DNA from: JACVRW01 sp963835705 | GTDB taxonomy: Bacteria; Actinomycetota; Thermoleophilia; Solirubrobacterales; Thermoleophilaceae | Assembly: GCA_963835705.1 (NCBI GenBank) | Contig: CAWIGR010000021.1 | Location: forward strand, 62,001-126,000 | Length of the DNA: 64,000 bases | Direction: 5' to 3' | Shown: positions 1-8,947 of the stretch, piece by piece | Layout: each line of letters starts with the position of its first letter | Numbering within the stretch: position 1 is the first letter of the stretch | Program-made: the position numbers and the translations under genes | Notes under the pieces: generated by a model | Seen by the model: only the letters and a program-made list of their open reading frames with translations | What the model was told of the DNA's origin: nothing | The model's database searches: none

Positions 1-1
1 G

Positions 2-247
2 GTGCTCGGGCTCGGCCACGACGTGCCGCTCCGGCTGCCCGAGATCGTCGTGCGCACCATCACGCTCGGCAGCATCGACACCGTGGAGGCGAGCCAGCGG
101 CACGCCGACCTCGTAATCCGGCCGTCGGTGGGCGACGTGGGCATGGTCGGCTTCGAGCGGATCGAGGACCTGCGCCGCGCCGGCCGCGAAGCCACCCTCG
201 CGACGCTGGAAGCCAACCCGGCGCTGGCCGCCGAGCTCGCCGCCTGA
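2..247 (+). CDS. Patatin-like phospholipase, C-terminal end (partial)
   Basis: The reading frame is open at the window edge and ends with TGA at 245-247, so only about the last 81 residues are visible. The segment HADLVIRPSVGDVGMVGF followed by an ERIEDLRRAGREAT helix matches the end of bacterial patatin-like (RssA/NTE-type) acyl hydrolases, where a conserved D-x-V/I-I-x-P stretch precedes a final helix with RAG. The catalytic Gly-x-Ser-x-Gly and Asp-Gly motifs lie outside the window and cannot be checked. Family assignment rests on this tail alone. It is convergent with the broken DUF3307 gene just downstream. Confidence 0.6.
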   Translation: MLGLGHDVPLRLPEIVVRTITLGSIDTVEASQRHADLVIRPSVGDVGMVGFERIEDLRRAGREATLATLEANPALAAELAA

Positions 248-256
248 GCTCGTCTC

Positions 257-650
257 TCAGAGCGCCGACGCCAGCAGGGCGGCGCCGAGCAGGGCCACGA
301 TGTGGCCGCTCTGGTCGACCAAGATGTACAACAGCTCCTCGGGGGGTCCGCGGACCTTCTTCACCCGCCGGATGAACCAGAAGACAGGGCGGCCGTCGTC
401 CTGGAGCATGTGCGGCACGACCACGAGCGCCCCCACTCCCAGCGCCGCGACGCCGATCTCGCCCGAGAGCCAGGCGAGCACGGGAGCAGCGGGAGCGTGT
501 AGAGGAGCATGTGCGAGAAAAGCGCCCGGCGCGCAACCGGATCGCGCCCCAGGCCCCCGGCTTGTTGCGCGCCTGCCAGTCGGTCTGCAGCATGAAATCG
601 CCCACGAGGTGCGACACCAGGAGCAGCGCGAACACCTCGACCCACGGCAT
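257..650 (-). pseudogene. DUF3307 membrane protein, broken by two frameshifts
   Basis: Three overlapping minus-strand frames together give one small membrane protein. It starts with MPWVEVFALLLVSHLVGDF and MLQTDWQARNK (ATG at 650), continues in a second frame with ALFSHMLLYTLPLLP, and ends in a third frame with ALGVGALVVVPHMLQDD and RRVKKVRGPPEELLYILVDQ. The H-L-V-G-D-F-x-L-Q start is the hallmark of DUF3307 family proteins, which are predicted integral membrane proteins of unknown role. Each frame change needs only one base, and the family signal continues on both sides, so this is either a very recent pseudogene or two indel errors. Function is unknown. Confidence 0.6.
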
Positions 651-734
651 TGCGTTCGACCCTACCGCGAGCCGGCGGCGCTCAGGGGACCGAGAAGGGT
701 CCTTCTTCGGCTGGCGGCGGGACGCGAGCCGTTG

Positions 735-740
735 TAGCTT
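735..740 (+). promoter_or_regulatory. Candidate -10 box of a leaderless sigma factor gene
   Basis: TAGCTT fits the TANNNT pattern of actinobacterial -10 boxes and sits six bases before the GTG at 747. No Shine-Dalgarno sequence is present. The same spacing recurs at several other genes in this window. No good -35 box is visible. Confidence 0.45.
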
Positions 741-746
741 CAACGT

Positions 747-1313
747 GTGGAAGGCGCCGGTGTGCTCTCGGATGCCGAGCTGGTTTCGCGCTGCCGCGCG
801 CGGGAGCCCGCGGCGTGGAACGAGCTGGTCGAACGCTTCTCCCGCTACGTCTACGCGATCGCCGTTCGCGGGTTCCGGCTGCCCGAGCCCGACGCCGAGG
901 ACGTCTTCCAGGAGGTGTTCGCGCGCACCTACGAGCGCCTCGACCGCCTGCGTGACGACGCGGCCATCCGCCCGTGGCTCGCGCAGCTGACCCGCCGCCT
1001 GTGCGTGGACCGGTTGCGCGCCGGCGGCCGCGAGGAGCTGCCCGGCGAGCTGCCCGAGCCGGGCGGCGAGAGTGACTGGCTCGTACGCCTCGACGAGGCG
1101 CTGACCGTGCACCAGGCGATGGACCGGCTGCCGGACAACTGCCGGGAGGTGCTCGACCGCTTTTTCTGCCGCGACGAGAGCTACCGCGTGATCGGCGAGG
1201 CGCTCGAGCTGCCGCCCGGGACGATCGCAAGCCGCATCTCCCGCTGCCTCGCCCGCATGCGAGACCTGCTCGAGGGAAGAAACCTCCGCTCGAAACCGTC
1301 TGGAGGTGTATAG
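747..1313 (+). CDS. RNA polymerase sigma factor, ECF/sigma-70 family
   Basis: This 188-residue protein has the two-part layout of ECF sigma factors. Region 2 spans about residues 8-75, with FSRYVYAIAVRGFRLPEP and the acidic DAEDVFQEVFARTYE core-binding helix. Region 4 spans about 115-180, with MDRLPDNCREVLDRFF and the LPPGTIASRISRCLARMR helix-turn-helix. The GTG start is chosen because a TAGCTT -10 lies six bases upstream. It is followed after two bases by a small protein and then a kinase-GAF gene, so the three probably form one operon in which the kinase could modulate sigma activity (inference). A clear paralogue lies at 15152-15694. Target promoters are unknown. Confidence 0.85.
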   Translation: MEGAGVLSDAELVSRCRAREPAAWNELVERFSRYVYAIAVRGFRLPEPDAEDVFQEVFARTYERLDRLRDDAAIRPWLAQLTRRLCVDRLRAGGREELPGELPEPGGESDWLVRLDEALTVHQAMDRLPDNCREVLDRFFCRDESYRVIGEALELPPGTIASRISRCLARMRDLLEGRNLRSKPSGGV

Positions 1314-1315
1314 CC

Positions 1316-1570
1316 ATGGACGAGATCACGATTGCGCGCCTGCTGCGGGAGCTGCCCCGCCCTCCTGAGGGCTGGATCCGTGCAGCCCAGGAGCTTCCGG
1401 CCGCCCGCGCCGCGCTCGACGGTCTCGTGGAACGAGCGGAGGCGGACGCGCGCATCCGGGAGGAGATCCTGGGAGACCTCGAAGCGGCGCTCCGCCGCGA
1501 GGGGTTCACGCCGGACCGGCGCAACGTGGCCGCGCTGCGAGCCCGCCTCGGAGGCGGTTCCGAGCCGTAG
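1316..1570 (+). CDS. Small hypothetical protein in the sigma-kinase operon
   Basis: An 84-residue charged, helical protein begins at ATG 1316, with a good ribosome-binding site (GGAGGT) inside the end of the upstream sigma gene. It has no cysteine, membrane segment or signal peptide. It is rich in Arg/Glu/Ala, with LLRELPRPPEGWIRAAQELP at the start and an Arg-rich tail. Its place between a sigma factor and a protein kinase suggests a partner or anti-sigma-like role, but I recognise no family motif. It ends 12 bases before the kinase start, consistent with co-transcription. Confidence 0.6.
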   Translation: MDEITIARLLRELPRPPEGWIRAAQELPAARAALDGLVERAEADARIREEILGDLEAALRREGFTPDRRNVAALRARLGGGSEP

Positions 1571-1582
1571 GATCTTGCAGCC

Positions 1583-2803
1583 ATGACCGCCTCCGGCGAC
1601 CTGATCGGCGGGCGCTACGAGATCGTCGCGCCGATCTCGGAGGGGGCCATGGGGGCGGTGTACCAGGCGAGGGACCGCGCGGACGGCGACGGCGACGTGG
1701 CCGTCAAGCGGCTGATCGACATCGGCCAGTGGGCCAGCTTCGAGATCGAGGCGCGCCTGCTGGCGGGACTGCGCCACCCGCGCGTCGTCCGGGTGCTCGA
1801 CTACCTGAGCGAGGGCCGCGACAGCTACCTCGTCATGGAGCTGATCCGGGGGCCCGACCTCGGCCGCGCGCTCGAGGAGCGCGGAGCGCCGGGGTTGCCG
1901 CTCGAAGAGGTGCTCGACATCTCGCGGCAGGCCGCCGACGCGCTCGAGTACGTCCACAGCCAGCAGATCGTGCACCGCGATGTGAAGCCGCGCAACCTGA
2001 TCGCCTGCGACCGCGGCGCGGTGCTCGTGGACTTCGGCGTGGCACGCGAGCTGGGCGACGACCCCGGCACGCGGGGGGTCGGGACGCCGCGCTTCATGGC
2101 CCCCGAGGTGATGGTCGGCGAGAGCGTGACGCCGCGCAGTGACGTGTACGGGCTGGCGGCGACGATCTGGACGCTGCTGGCCGGCACGCCGCCGACGTAC
2201 GGCAACCCCGACCCGCTCCCGAACGTCGCGCCGGAGTTCGAGCGGGCGCTGAGGCGGGCGCTCGACGTGCGCCCCGAGCGCCGCTTCGGGTCGGCCGCCG
2301 CCCTGGCGGCGGCGCTCGGCTCGCCGGTCGAGGCTCTCGCGGGCGAGTCGCTCGTGGCAAGCTTGGCCGAGGCCGGCCCGCAGCGGCGGCGCCTGCTCGA
2401 GGCGGTGGTGCGCACCGCGGCGGGAGTCTTCGAGGCCGCGGCGGTGTCGGTCGCGCTGCGCGAGGAGGAAACCGGGGAGTTGGTGTACCAGGCGTCCTGG
2501 GGAGCATCCGCGGAGGAGATCGTCGGCGTCCGGCTGTCGCCCGGCGAGGGCATCGCGGGCGCCGCGGCGGCGTCCGGCGAGCCGATCGTCGTGCCCGAGT
2601 GCCGTTCCGATCCGCGGTTCGCGGAAAGGATCGCGGCCGGGACCCGGTACGTCCCTCACACGCTGCTCGCGGTGCCGCTTCTTCGGGAGGGCGAGGTGGT
2701 GGGCGTGCTGTCGATCCTCGACCGTCGCGACGGCGGCCCCTACGACCAGGCGGACGTCACGCGGGCGGAGCTGTTCGCGGACCTGGCGCTGGCCATGCTG
2801 TGA
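1583..2803 (+). CDS. Ser/Thr protein kinase with C-terminal GAF domain
   Basis: The kinase domain occupies about residues 8-250. It has a glycine loop variant (SEGAMGAVYQA), the ATP-binding lysine in VAVKRL, the catalytic HRDVKPRN, the metal-binding DFG in VLVDFGVAR, and APE in FMAPEV. A GAF domain follows at about 270-400, shown by the ASWGAS strand, LSPGEGIAGAAAASGEPIVV and LLAVPLLREGEVVGVLSILDR. There is no membrane segment, so this is a soluble kinase probably gated by a small ligand or redox state through the GAF domain (inference from domain type). It is the last gene of the sigma-small protein-kinase group. The ligand and substrates cannot be told from sequence. Confidence 0.88.
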   Translation: MTASGDLIGGRYEIVAPISEGAMGAVYQARDRADGDGDVAVKRLIDIGQWASFEIEARLLAGLRHPRVVRVLDYLSEGRDSYLVMELIRGPDLGRALEERGAPGLPLEEVLDISRQAADALEYVHSQQIVHRDVKPRNLIACDRGAVLVDFGVARELGDDPGTRGVGTPRFMAPEVMVGESVTPRSDVYGLAATIWTLLAGTPPTYGNPDPLPNVAPEFERALRRALDVRPERRFGSAAALAAALGSPVEALAGESLVASLAEAGPQRRRLLEAVVRTAAGVFEAAAVSVALREEETGELVYQASWGASAEEIVGVRLSPGEGIAGAAAASGEPIVVPECRSDPRFAERIAAGTRYVPHTLLAVPLLREGEVVGVLSILDRRDGGPYDQADVTRAELFADLALAML

Positions 2804-2904
2804 CGCCGGGCGTTTGAGCACAGTCACACGGGCGGGTGGGAAGACGCGGGCGGCCTGGGCCGTCGGGTGGGCATCGACGTCCACCGGTCACCCAGGAGGT
2901 AGCT

Positions 2905-4296
2905 GTGCCCCGCTCCATTCGCCCCGCCTCACTGCTCGCTCTGGCGGCTCTCGCCGCCGCAACCGCGCCCGGGCTCGAGTCCGGCGCAAGCGCCGCCTCG
3001 CCCCGGCTCGCCTCGGCCCCTCCCGCGAAGGCGGCGATCTACCCCTCGCTCTCGGGGCAGCACGCCCGCCGGAAGCGCCCGGCGCCGCGCCGCCACCGAC
3101 AGGGCGGCCGCGCCCGGGCCACCATCCTGGGCGGCTACACGCCGCACGCGAGCCAGTGGCCCTGGATCGCCCGGCTCAGCATGAGCTGCGGCGGCACGCT
3201 GATTCGGCCCAACGTGATCGTGACGGCGGCTCACTGCGTGGTCGGCGAGGACGGCAGGCTCAGCCTTCGCGAGGACGGCATCACGGCAACGCTCGGCCGG
3301 CGCACGCTGAGCGACACCTCGACCGGCGAGGTCATCCGCACCGACCGGATCGTGGTGCACCCGGGCTACGTCCCGTGGACCCGCCAGACCAGCCCGTCCG
3401 CCACGCACAACGACGTCGCGCTGCTGCGTCTCTCCCGGCCCTCGAGCATGACCCCAGCCGAGCTCGGCCAGGCGGGCGACTGGCGCAACCCGGCGACCGC
3501 CATGGGCTGGGGCGCCACCGCACCCGGGACGGTGGTCGACGGACACTTGCGCACGCCCCAGTCCGACCGCCTCCTGGCCGTGGACCTGCCGCTGCAGGCG
3601 GACGCCTATTGCGCGCCGCGCGCGCCGGGGAACGTCACCTACGACGGCCGGCTGATGCTGTGCGCGGGCGGCCAAGGCACGGGCACCTACAAGGGCGACA
3701 GCGGCGGCCCGCTGATGGTGGGAGACGGGACGGGCGGCGGCTGGAAGCTCGTCGGGGTGACGAGCTACGGAGATCCGCTCGGCGACGTGACCAACACGCC
3801 GAGCTACTTCGCATGGGTCTCGGGCCCGACGCTGCGCCCGTGGATCGCGCAGAAGGCGGACGAGCTCAGCGCCGCCGCGCCCACACCGGGCCCGGGCCCG
3901 CATCCCGTGCCGGGGCCGGCCAGCCCGCAGCCCCCTCGTGACAGCACCGCCCCGACCCTGATGACCGTGGCGATGTGGCCCAGCACGTTCAAGGCGGCCC
4001 GCCGCGGCCCGAGCGTCGCGGCGAGCGCGGTGGGCACCACCGTCCGCTACCGCATGTCCGAGGCGGCCCGCGTGACGTTCAAGGTGGTGCGCTGCGTGGG
4101 TGGCGGCTGCCGGCAGCGCCGCACGATCGGCACGGTCGCCCACACCGGCAGGGCGGGCCTCAACCGCGTCGGCTTCACCGGTCGGGTGGCGGGCCGCCGC
4201 CTGCGCCCGGGCCCTTACCGCCTGGTCGCACGAGCGTCCGACGCCGGCGGCAACCGCTCCGTCGCCGAGTCGCTGGGGTTCCGGGTCGTGCGGTAG
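2905..4296 (+). CDS. Secreted trypsin-like serine protease (S1 family)
   Basis: GTG 2905 is preferred over in-frame ATG 2836 because AGGAGG lies five bases upstream and the product then begins with a signal peptide (PRSIRPASLLALAALAAATA). The mature part shows the S1 activation-site region (ILGGYTPHASQWPW), the catalytic His in TAAHCV, the Asp in HNDVALLRL and the Ser in GDSGGPL, so the triad is complete. Cysteines are spaced for the usual disulfides. After a Pro-rich linker (PTPGPGPHPVPGPASPQPP), a C-terminal domain of about 115 residues (STAPTLMTVAMWPSTF to the end) resembles Ig-like tails of secreted actinobacterial proteins. It is likely exported and cell-associated or free. Substrate is unknown. 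Confidence 0.9.
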   Translation: MPRSIRPASLLALAALAAATAPGLESGASAASPRLASAPPAKAAIYPSLSGQHARRKRPAPRRHRQGGRARATILGGYTPHASQWPWIARLSMSCGGTLIRPNVIVTAAHCVVGEDGRLSLREDGITATLGRRTLSDTSTGEVIRTDRIVVHPGYVPWTRQTSPSATHNDVALLRLSRPSSMTPAELGQAGDWRNPATAMGWGATAPGTVVDGHLRTPQSDRLLAVDLPLQADAYCAPRAPGNVTYDGRLMLCAGGQGTGTYKGDSGGPLMVGDGTGGGWKLVGVTSYGDPLGDVTNTPSYFAWVSGPTLRPWIAQKADELSAAAPTPGPGPHPVPGPASPQPPRDSTAPTLMTVAMWPSTFKAARRGPSVAASAVGTTVRYRMSEAARVTFKVVRCVGGGCRQRRTIGTVAHTGRAGLNRVGFTGRVAGRRLRPGPYRLVARASDAGGNRSVAESLGFRVVR

Positions 4297-4307
4297 GGCG
4301 CGCGACT

Positions 4308-4334
4308 CCGGGCGCTTCCGCGGAAGCGACCCGG
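4308..4334 (+). terminator. Hairpin terminator after the S1 protease gene
   Basis: CGCTTCCG at 4313-4320 is followed directly by its reverse complement CGGAAGCG at 4321-4328, flanked by CCGGG and CCCGG arms with one bulged base. It begins 12 bases after the protease stop. No clear T-run follows, as is common in high-GC actinobacteria. Confidence 0.55.
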
Positions 4335-4407
4335 ATCGCGTAGGCCGAATTTCCTACCGAGCGTGCGGGCCGGTCCAGGCTACGCGTACCGCCGTCTCCA
4401 AGCCAGC

Positions 4408-4413
4408 TACGGT
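4408..4413 (+). promoter_or_regulatory. Candidate -10 box of a leaderless gene
   Basis: TACGGT fits TANNNT and lies six bases before GTG 4420, the same geometry as at the sigma factor gene at 747. Confidence 0.4.
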
Positions 4414-4419
4414 TGCCCT

Positions 4420-4686
4420 GTGAGCAGCCAGCGAGTGCCGGGTGGGGTGGTGCACGACCTACCCGCGGACCTGCGCAAGGCGCTGATCGCCAACCTCACG
4501 GCACTCGATGCCTGGAAGGACATCACGCCCTTGGCGCGCAACGAGTTCATCTGCTGGGTCGAGGACGCCAAGCAGGAGAAGACCCGAGAACGCCGCATTC
4601 GCCGGACCCAGGAGGAACTGGAGGAAGGTCAGCGCCGGCCCTGCTGCTGGCCAGGGTGCAAGCACCGCGACCGCACCGGCGCGTAG
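4420..4686 (+). CDS. YdeI/OmpD-associated-like small protein
   Basis: The core LRKALIANLTALDAWKDITP followed by LARNEFICWVEDAKQEKTR and RRIRRTQEELEEGQRR matches the C-terminal region of YdeI/OmpD-associated proteins, in which a helix ending F-x-x-W-I/V-x-x-A-K is followed by a basic R-x-x-R-I segment. The product is 88 residues from GTG 4420. It ends in a short Cys/His cluster (RPCCWPGCKHRDRTGA) that could bind a metal and is not typical of the family. A -10-like TACGGT six bases upstream supports this start. The role of the family is poorly defined; a link to peptide or bacteriocin resistance has been proposed for relatives. Confidence 0.6.
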   Translation: MSSQRVPGGVVHDLPADLRKALIANLTALDAWKDITPLARNEFICWVEDAKQEKTRERRIRRTQEELEEGQRRPCCWPGCKHRDRTGA

Positions 4687-4689
4687 CGG

Positions 4690-5706
4690 GGCTGGCGCTC
4701 CGGCATTCCCACAATGGCGTCCAACGGAGACCAGCACTCACTAGCACTGCACGGATTTGGCCTAGATGTCGTTCTTCGAGGACTCGACGCCTGAGCTGCG
4801 CGAGTCTCCGCCACGGCGGCGCGAGCGCGCAGACGGGCCCTGGGCCCGCCGGCGTTGCTCCTCCGAGCTATCTCGACCGGTTACTCGCCACACATACGAA
4901 AAACGGCAGCGACGGCGAGGATTACGGCGACCTGTCTGGAGCATGCGACGGCGTCGCCCTGTCCCGCCCCAATGGGCGCTTCGGGGATCGCCTATAGAAA
5001 CGGCGCGGGGGCCACCACAAGCGATCGCCAGGACCTGCGGCTTCACCTGGGCGGCGACGGCCGCCGGAGTCCGAGATTGGGTAGCTCCTCTGCCGCCCGA
5101 GGACCGGTGAGATTCGTCTGCGAGTGGCCCGCATTCGACATCGAGGAGACACAAGTCACGCTCGACGGCGCTCGCTTCATCCAAGCCGCCGAGAAGGCGC
5201 AACCCGTCTTCTGAGCCGCGATGTACCCGGTGTTGCGGCGCGACTGGCCTGTCGCGCAGCAGTTCAGTGGAGTTCTGCGAGACGCTCGGCGACGACCGTC
5301 GCATCGACGAGATCCGCTTCGTCGCCCTCCTGCAGGAGCGCCGAGACGAAGCGGCCGCGGACTACGCGGAGCGCTGAAGCCTCGACCGCGGCAACGTGGA
5401 AGTACGCGCATCGCGCGAGGGTCCGGCGGGCAGGTCGTCGGAGCCGCGGGCCTGAACGTCGCTAGCCCGTGACGCAGGCACGACGACGACGGCGCGTGGT
5501 CGCGAACAGCCGCGACAAGTGCTCGGCCGGCCCCGACGCCGGCGCTCAATGCACGGCGGGCATGGAGCGCGTAGATGACCGCCCGCCGAACAGGTCGGCG
5601 GCTCCCGCCGGCGTCGAAATGAACAGTCGCCCGGGCGGCGGTGAAGCCGCGGATCATCACACGGCGGAACGCTGGACCCTCGGGGGTTCGAGCAGCCGAT
5701 GCTGGC
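4690..5706. other. About 1 kb without an intact gene; coding-like fragments
   Basis: No frame in this stretch gives a convincing complete protein. Two short plus-strand pieces look protein-like: one at about 5107-5214 ending VTLDGARFIQAAEKAQPVF, and one at about 5272-5377 containing DDRRIDEIRFVALLQERRDE. They lie in different frames and have no start or ribosome-binding site. Together with the MMPL remnant next door, this suggests decayed accessory DNA. I do not recognise either fragment. Confidence 0.4.
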
Positions 5707-5880
5707 TCATTGCCGTGCCCGTGCAAATGCAACTCGAACAACGAATCGGGCCGCGGGAGCCACCCAATTCCAGCGGCCCAGTAGCGCAACGATCGCCGGA
5801 GCCATGACGCCGCGGATGAGCGTGGCGTCGAGCAGGATGGCCGGCTCGGATGCCGTGCTCCCGGAGCCGTGGTCGCGCCC
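5707..5880 (-). pseudogene. MMPL-family transporter, C-terminal remnant
   Basis: The minus-strand frame reads ...SEPAILLDATLIRGVMAPAIVALLGRWNWVAP... and stops at 5709-5707. The run L-L-D-A-T-L-I-R-G-V-M-x-P-A-x-x-x-L-L-G-R-W-N-W is the characteristic end of MMPL/RND-type transporters (the last membrane helices and the GxWNWW-like tail). Only about 58 codons remain and there is no start. The frame runs into the end of the O-methyltransferase gene. The rest of the roughly 700-residue transporter is missing, so this is a genuine relic, not a short gene. Confidence 0.65.
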
Positions 5881-5883
5881 GCG

Positions 5884-6528
5884 TCACCGGCGGCGGACGA
5901 ACGTGAGCCCGTCGGCGACGAGCACCATCGCGCTGTCGACTCTGTCGTCGGCCGTCACGCGGTCGTTCAGGGCGTCGATGCTCCGCTCGCGCTCGTCCCG
6001 CGGGTCGGTGACACCGCCGCGGAGCAGCACGTTGTCGATCAGCAGCAGGCCTCCCGGCAGCAGGCGTGGAACCAGCTCCTCGTAGTAGTCCGGATAGCCG
6101 GGCTTGTCCGCGTCGAGGAAGACGTAGTCGAAAGTCGGCTCGGCCGGAATCGCGCGCAGCCAGCGGAGCGCCGGGACGACGATGATCTCCACCCGGTCTG
6201 CAACGCCGGCCTCCTCCAAGTTCCGGCGAGCGATCGCGGCGTACTCCTCGTCGACCTCGAGGCACGTCAGCCGGCCACCGTCGGCGAGGCCGCGGGCGAT
6301 CGAGATCGCGCCATAGCCCGTGAACGTCCCCAGCTCGAGCGCGCGACGGGCGCCGACCAGCCGGGCGAGCAGGGTCAGCAGCGCCGCCTCGTCGGGCGTA
6401 GTCGCCATCTCGGCACGCGGCATCCCAGCCGTCTCGCGGGCCACCCGCTCGAGCACCGCGTCCTGTCGAGCGTGACGAGCCAAGTAGTCGACGACCTCCT
6501 GAGTGACCTCGGTCTTCACGAGCGCCAT
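5884..6528 (-). CDS. SAM-dependent O-methyltransferase (class I, COMT-like)
   Basis: This 214-residue protein shows the O-methyltransferase family 3 pattern. It has the SAM-binding ALELGTFTGYGAISIARGL motif I, the acidic CLEVDEEYAAIARRNLEEAG, the metal-binding FDYVFLDADKPGYPDYYEEL, and GGLLLIDNVLLRGGV with the second metal ligands. It ends with MVLVADGLTFVRRR, the usual terminus. The length is typical of the family. It would transfer a methyl group to a catechol-like hydroxyl, but the substrate cannot be inferred. It sits between decayed DNA on one side and the ABC transporter on the other, with no evident partner gene. Confidence 0.88.
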   Translation of the reverse strand: MALVKTEVTQEVVDYLARHARQDAVLERVARETAGMPRAEMATTPDEAALLTLLARLVGARRALELGTFTGYGAISIARGLADGGRLTCLEVDEEYAAIARRNLEEAGVADRVEIIVVPALRWLRAIPAEPTFDYVFLDADKPGYPDYYEELVPRLLPGGLLLIDNVLLRGGVTDPRDERERSIDALNDRVTADDRVDSAMVLVADGLTFVRRR

Positions 6529-6697
6529 CGCGAACCGCGCAGCATACGTCGTGCGGCGCGATGTCGGACTCGTCGGAGGTCGTCAGCTCGTGCGACGTCG
6601 ATTTGACACCCCATAGGGAGCAAAATCGACCAATCGTGCTCGTGTTGCAGCTTCGCGAGCGCGTGGTTGCGCAAGCGGCGGCGTACGTCTCGTTCGG

Positions 6698-8924
6698 CTA
6701 ACGCCGCAGGCGGCGCCTTAGCAGCACCGCGAGCGCGGCCACGAAGGCGGCCAGGAAGCCCGCCTGGATGGCCAGCCCGAGCGCCAGTCCCACGTCGAAG
6801 AAGTCCTGCCCGTAGCCGCTGCCGGCGGCGAAGGCCGGGTTCGCCGCGATCCGGGCGTTCATGTCGATCGCCTCGCCGATCGCGGCCAGGGACCACTGCG
6901 AGAAGGCCGCGTGCGACAGCGTCTGCGCCGGCTCCGCCATGCGCTCGACCGTGACGATCGTCCCGGCGAACAGGAGCTGGGGGATCACGGCCAGCGGGAC
7001 GAGGCTGATCGCCTGGTCCTCGCTGGCCGCGGCGGCCGAGATCAGCAGGCCCATGCCCACCGCGGCGAAGCCCGTGGCCAGGAACAGGAGAAGCACGGAG
7101 ACCCAGGCCCCGAAGTCGGCGTCGAGCGGACGGAAGGCGAGCAGGAGCCCGGTGTAGAGCACGACCTGCACGCCCACCAGCCCGAACAGCACCACGAGCT
7201 TCGACAGCACGTAGGCGGACAGGCGCACCCCGACGGCGCTCTCGCGCTCGAGCACGGCGCGCTCCTTCACGATCTCCCGCGCCGCGTCGAGCGATCCGAG
7301 CCAGATCACGACTATCACCATCAGGAACAGGAGCTGGGTCGCCTCCGCGGGGCTGCCGCCCGGGAGGTCGAAGACGCCCGAGTGGAACAGCCCGATGCCG
7401 GCGAGCGCCAGGATCGGCGCCTGGCCGATCAGCAGCATCAGGTTGCGCCGGTCGCGCGCCAGCAGCCGGGAGTAGCGGGAGGTGAGCACGCGCGCTTGGC
7501 GCAACAGGCTCCCGCGCGGGCGGAGGCGTGCCGGCGGGGGAGCTTCCTCGACCGCTTCCGGTTGCATCCTGCCGCCGGCACCCGTCGTCCGCCGGCCAGC
7601 CCTCCAGCGCCGCGTAGATCCCGTCGTAGTCCTCCACCTCGAAGAACTCGAGCGCGGCCGCGGGCGGTCCGTCGAACACGAGGCGGCCGCCGCGGGCCAT
7701 CACCACCACGCGGTCGCAGAGCGCGAGGTTCTTGGTCGCGTGGGTCACGAGCGCGACGCCGCGCGACTCGTCCGCGAGCTCCCGGAAGAGCGCCATCATC
7801 CTGGACTCGAGCCCCGGATCCATCCCGGTGGTGGGCTCGTCCAGGAAGAGCAGGCCGGGACGCCCCAGCAGCTCACACGCGACGCCGGTGCGGCGCCGCT
7901 GGCCGCCGGAGAGCGAGTCCACCCGCGTGCCGGCGTGCTGGTCGAGCGCCAGCTCGTCGAGGACGCGCTCGACGGCGGCATCGATCTCCTCGGCGGCGGC
8001 GTCCTCGGGCAGCCGCAGGCGCGCGGCGAAGCCGAGCGCCTCCCCCACCTCGAGCAGCCGGTGGACGATGTCCTCCTGCGGCACGTAGCCGATGTCGGTG
8101 AGGCGGTTGGCGAGCGGCTCGCCGTTGACTTCGACGGCACCCGACGACGGCGCGTTCACGCCGGCCAGCACCTTCAGGAGCGTGGTCTTGCCGGCGCCGC
8201 TCTCGCCGATGATCGCCACCAGCTCCCCCGGCTCGAGCGACGTCGAGGCAGGCGCGAGGATCTGCTTCTCCCCGGCGCGCACGGCCACCCCGCTCGCCTG
8301 GAGCCGAAGCGCGCCGATCTCGCTGCGCGCGATCAGGCCGTCGCCGTCGAAGACCAGCCGGTAGGACCCGATGCCGATGACGGCGCCGTGCGCGAGCTTG
8401 GCGCGCTCGACCAGGTCGCCGTCGACCCGGGTGCCGTTGCGCGAGTCGAGGTCGACGATCTCCACCTGCCCGTCGCCGATCAGCAGCTCGGCGTGGAAGC
8501 GCGACACGTTCGGGTCGGACAGGACCAGGTCGTTCGCGGCGTCGCGGCCGATGGCGAGCCGCACGCCCTCGAGCCGGACCGTTCGGGTCTCCTCGACGGC
8601 GGCCTCGCGCGAGGCCATGCGGGTCTCCTCCCCCGCGAGGAAGCGAAGCCGCTCGTCGCCGACCTCGATGACGTCGCCGCTCGCGAGGCGGCGCGGCGAC
8701 GACCCCAGCGGGCCGCCGTTCACGGCCGTGCCGTGGCGCGAGCCCAGGTCGTGGACCCAGAACTCGCCGTCCCTTGCCTCGATGCGGGCATGGCGGCGGG
8801 ACACGCGCTCGCTCGCCACGACCAAGTCGTTCGCCTCGGCCCGGCCGATTGTCACGCCCTGCGGCCCGATCGCGACCCGCCGGCCTCGGTGAAGCAGCGC
8901 GGCGAAGGCGCTCTCGATCTGCAC
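6698..8924 (-). CDS. FHA-FHA-ABC transporter (Rv1747-like), one frameshift
   Basis: From GTG 8924 the product has two FHA domains: about residues 15-90 with TIGRAEANDLVV and GSRHGTAVNG, and about 115-195 with AIGRDAANDLVL, NVSRFHAEL and DSRNGT. An ABC ATPase follows at about 205-440, with Walker A GESGAGKTTLL, signature LSGGQRRR, Walker B LLFLDEPTTGMD and H-loop VTHA. Near 7580 the frame shifts by one base. The next frame carries an ABC-2/ABCG-type permease of six predicted helices, ending AVLLRRRLRR at 6698. Gene order and domains match mycobacterial Rv1747, whose FHA domains bind kinase-phosphorylated sites. The frameshift may be an indel error. GTG 8924 is chosen because TAGCGT lies seven bases upstream. 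Confidence 0.82.
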
Positions 8925-8931
8925 ATGACTG

Positions 8932-8937
8932 ACGCTA
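8932..8937 (-). promoter_or_regulatory. Candidate -10 box for the FHA-ABC transporter gene
   Basis: Read on the minus strand, TAGCGT precedes GTG 8924 by seven bases, as expected for leaderless transcription. The divergent kinase promoter lies within 30 bases. Confidence 0.4.
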
Positions 8938-8947
8938 TCCCTGGTCG

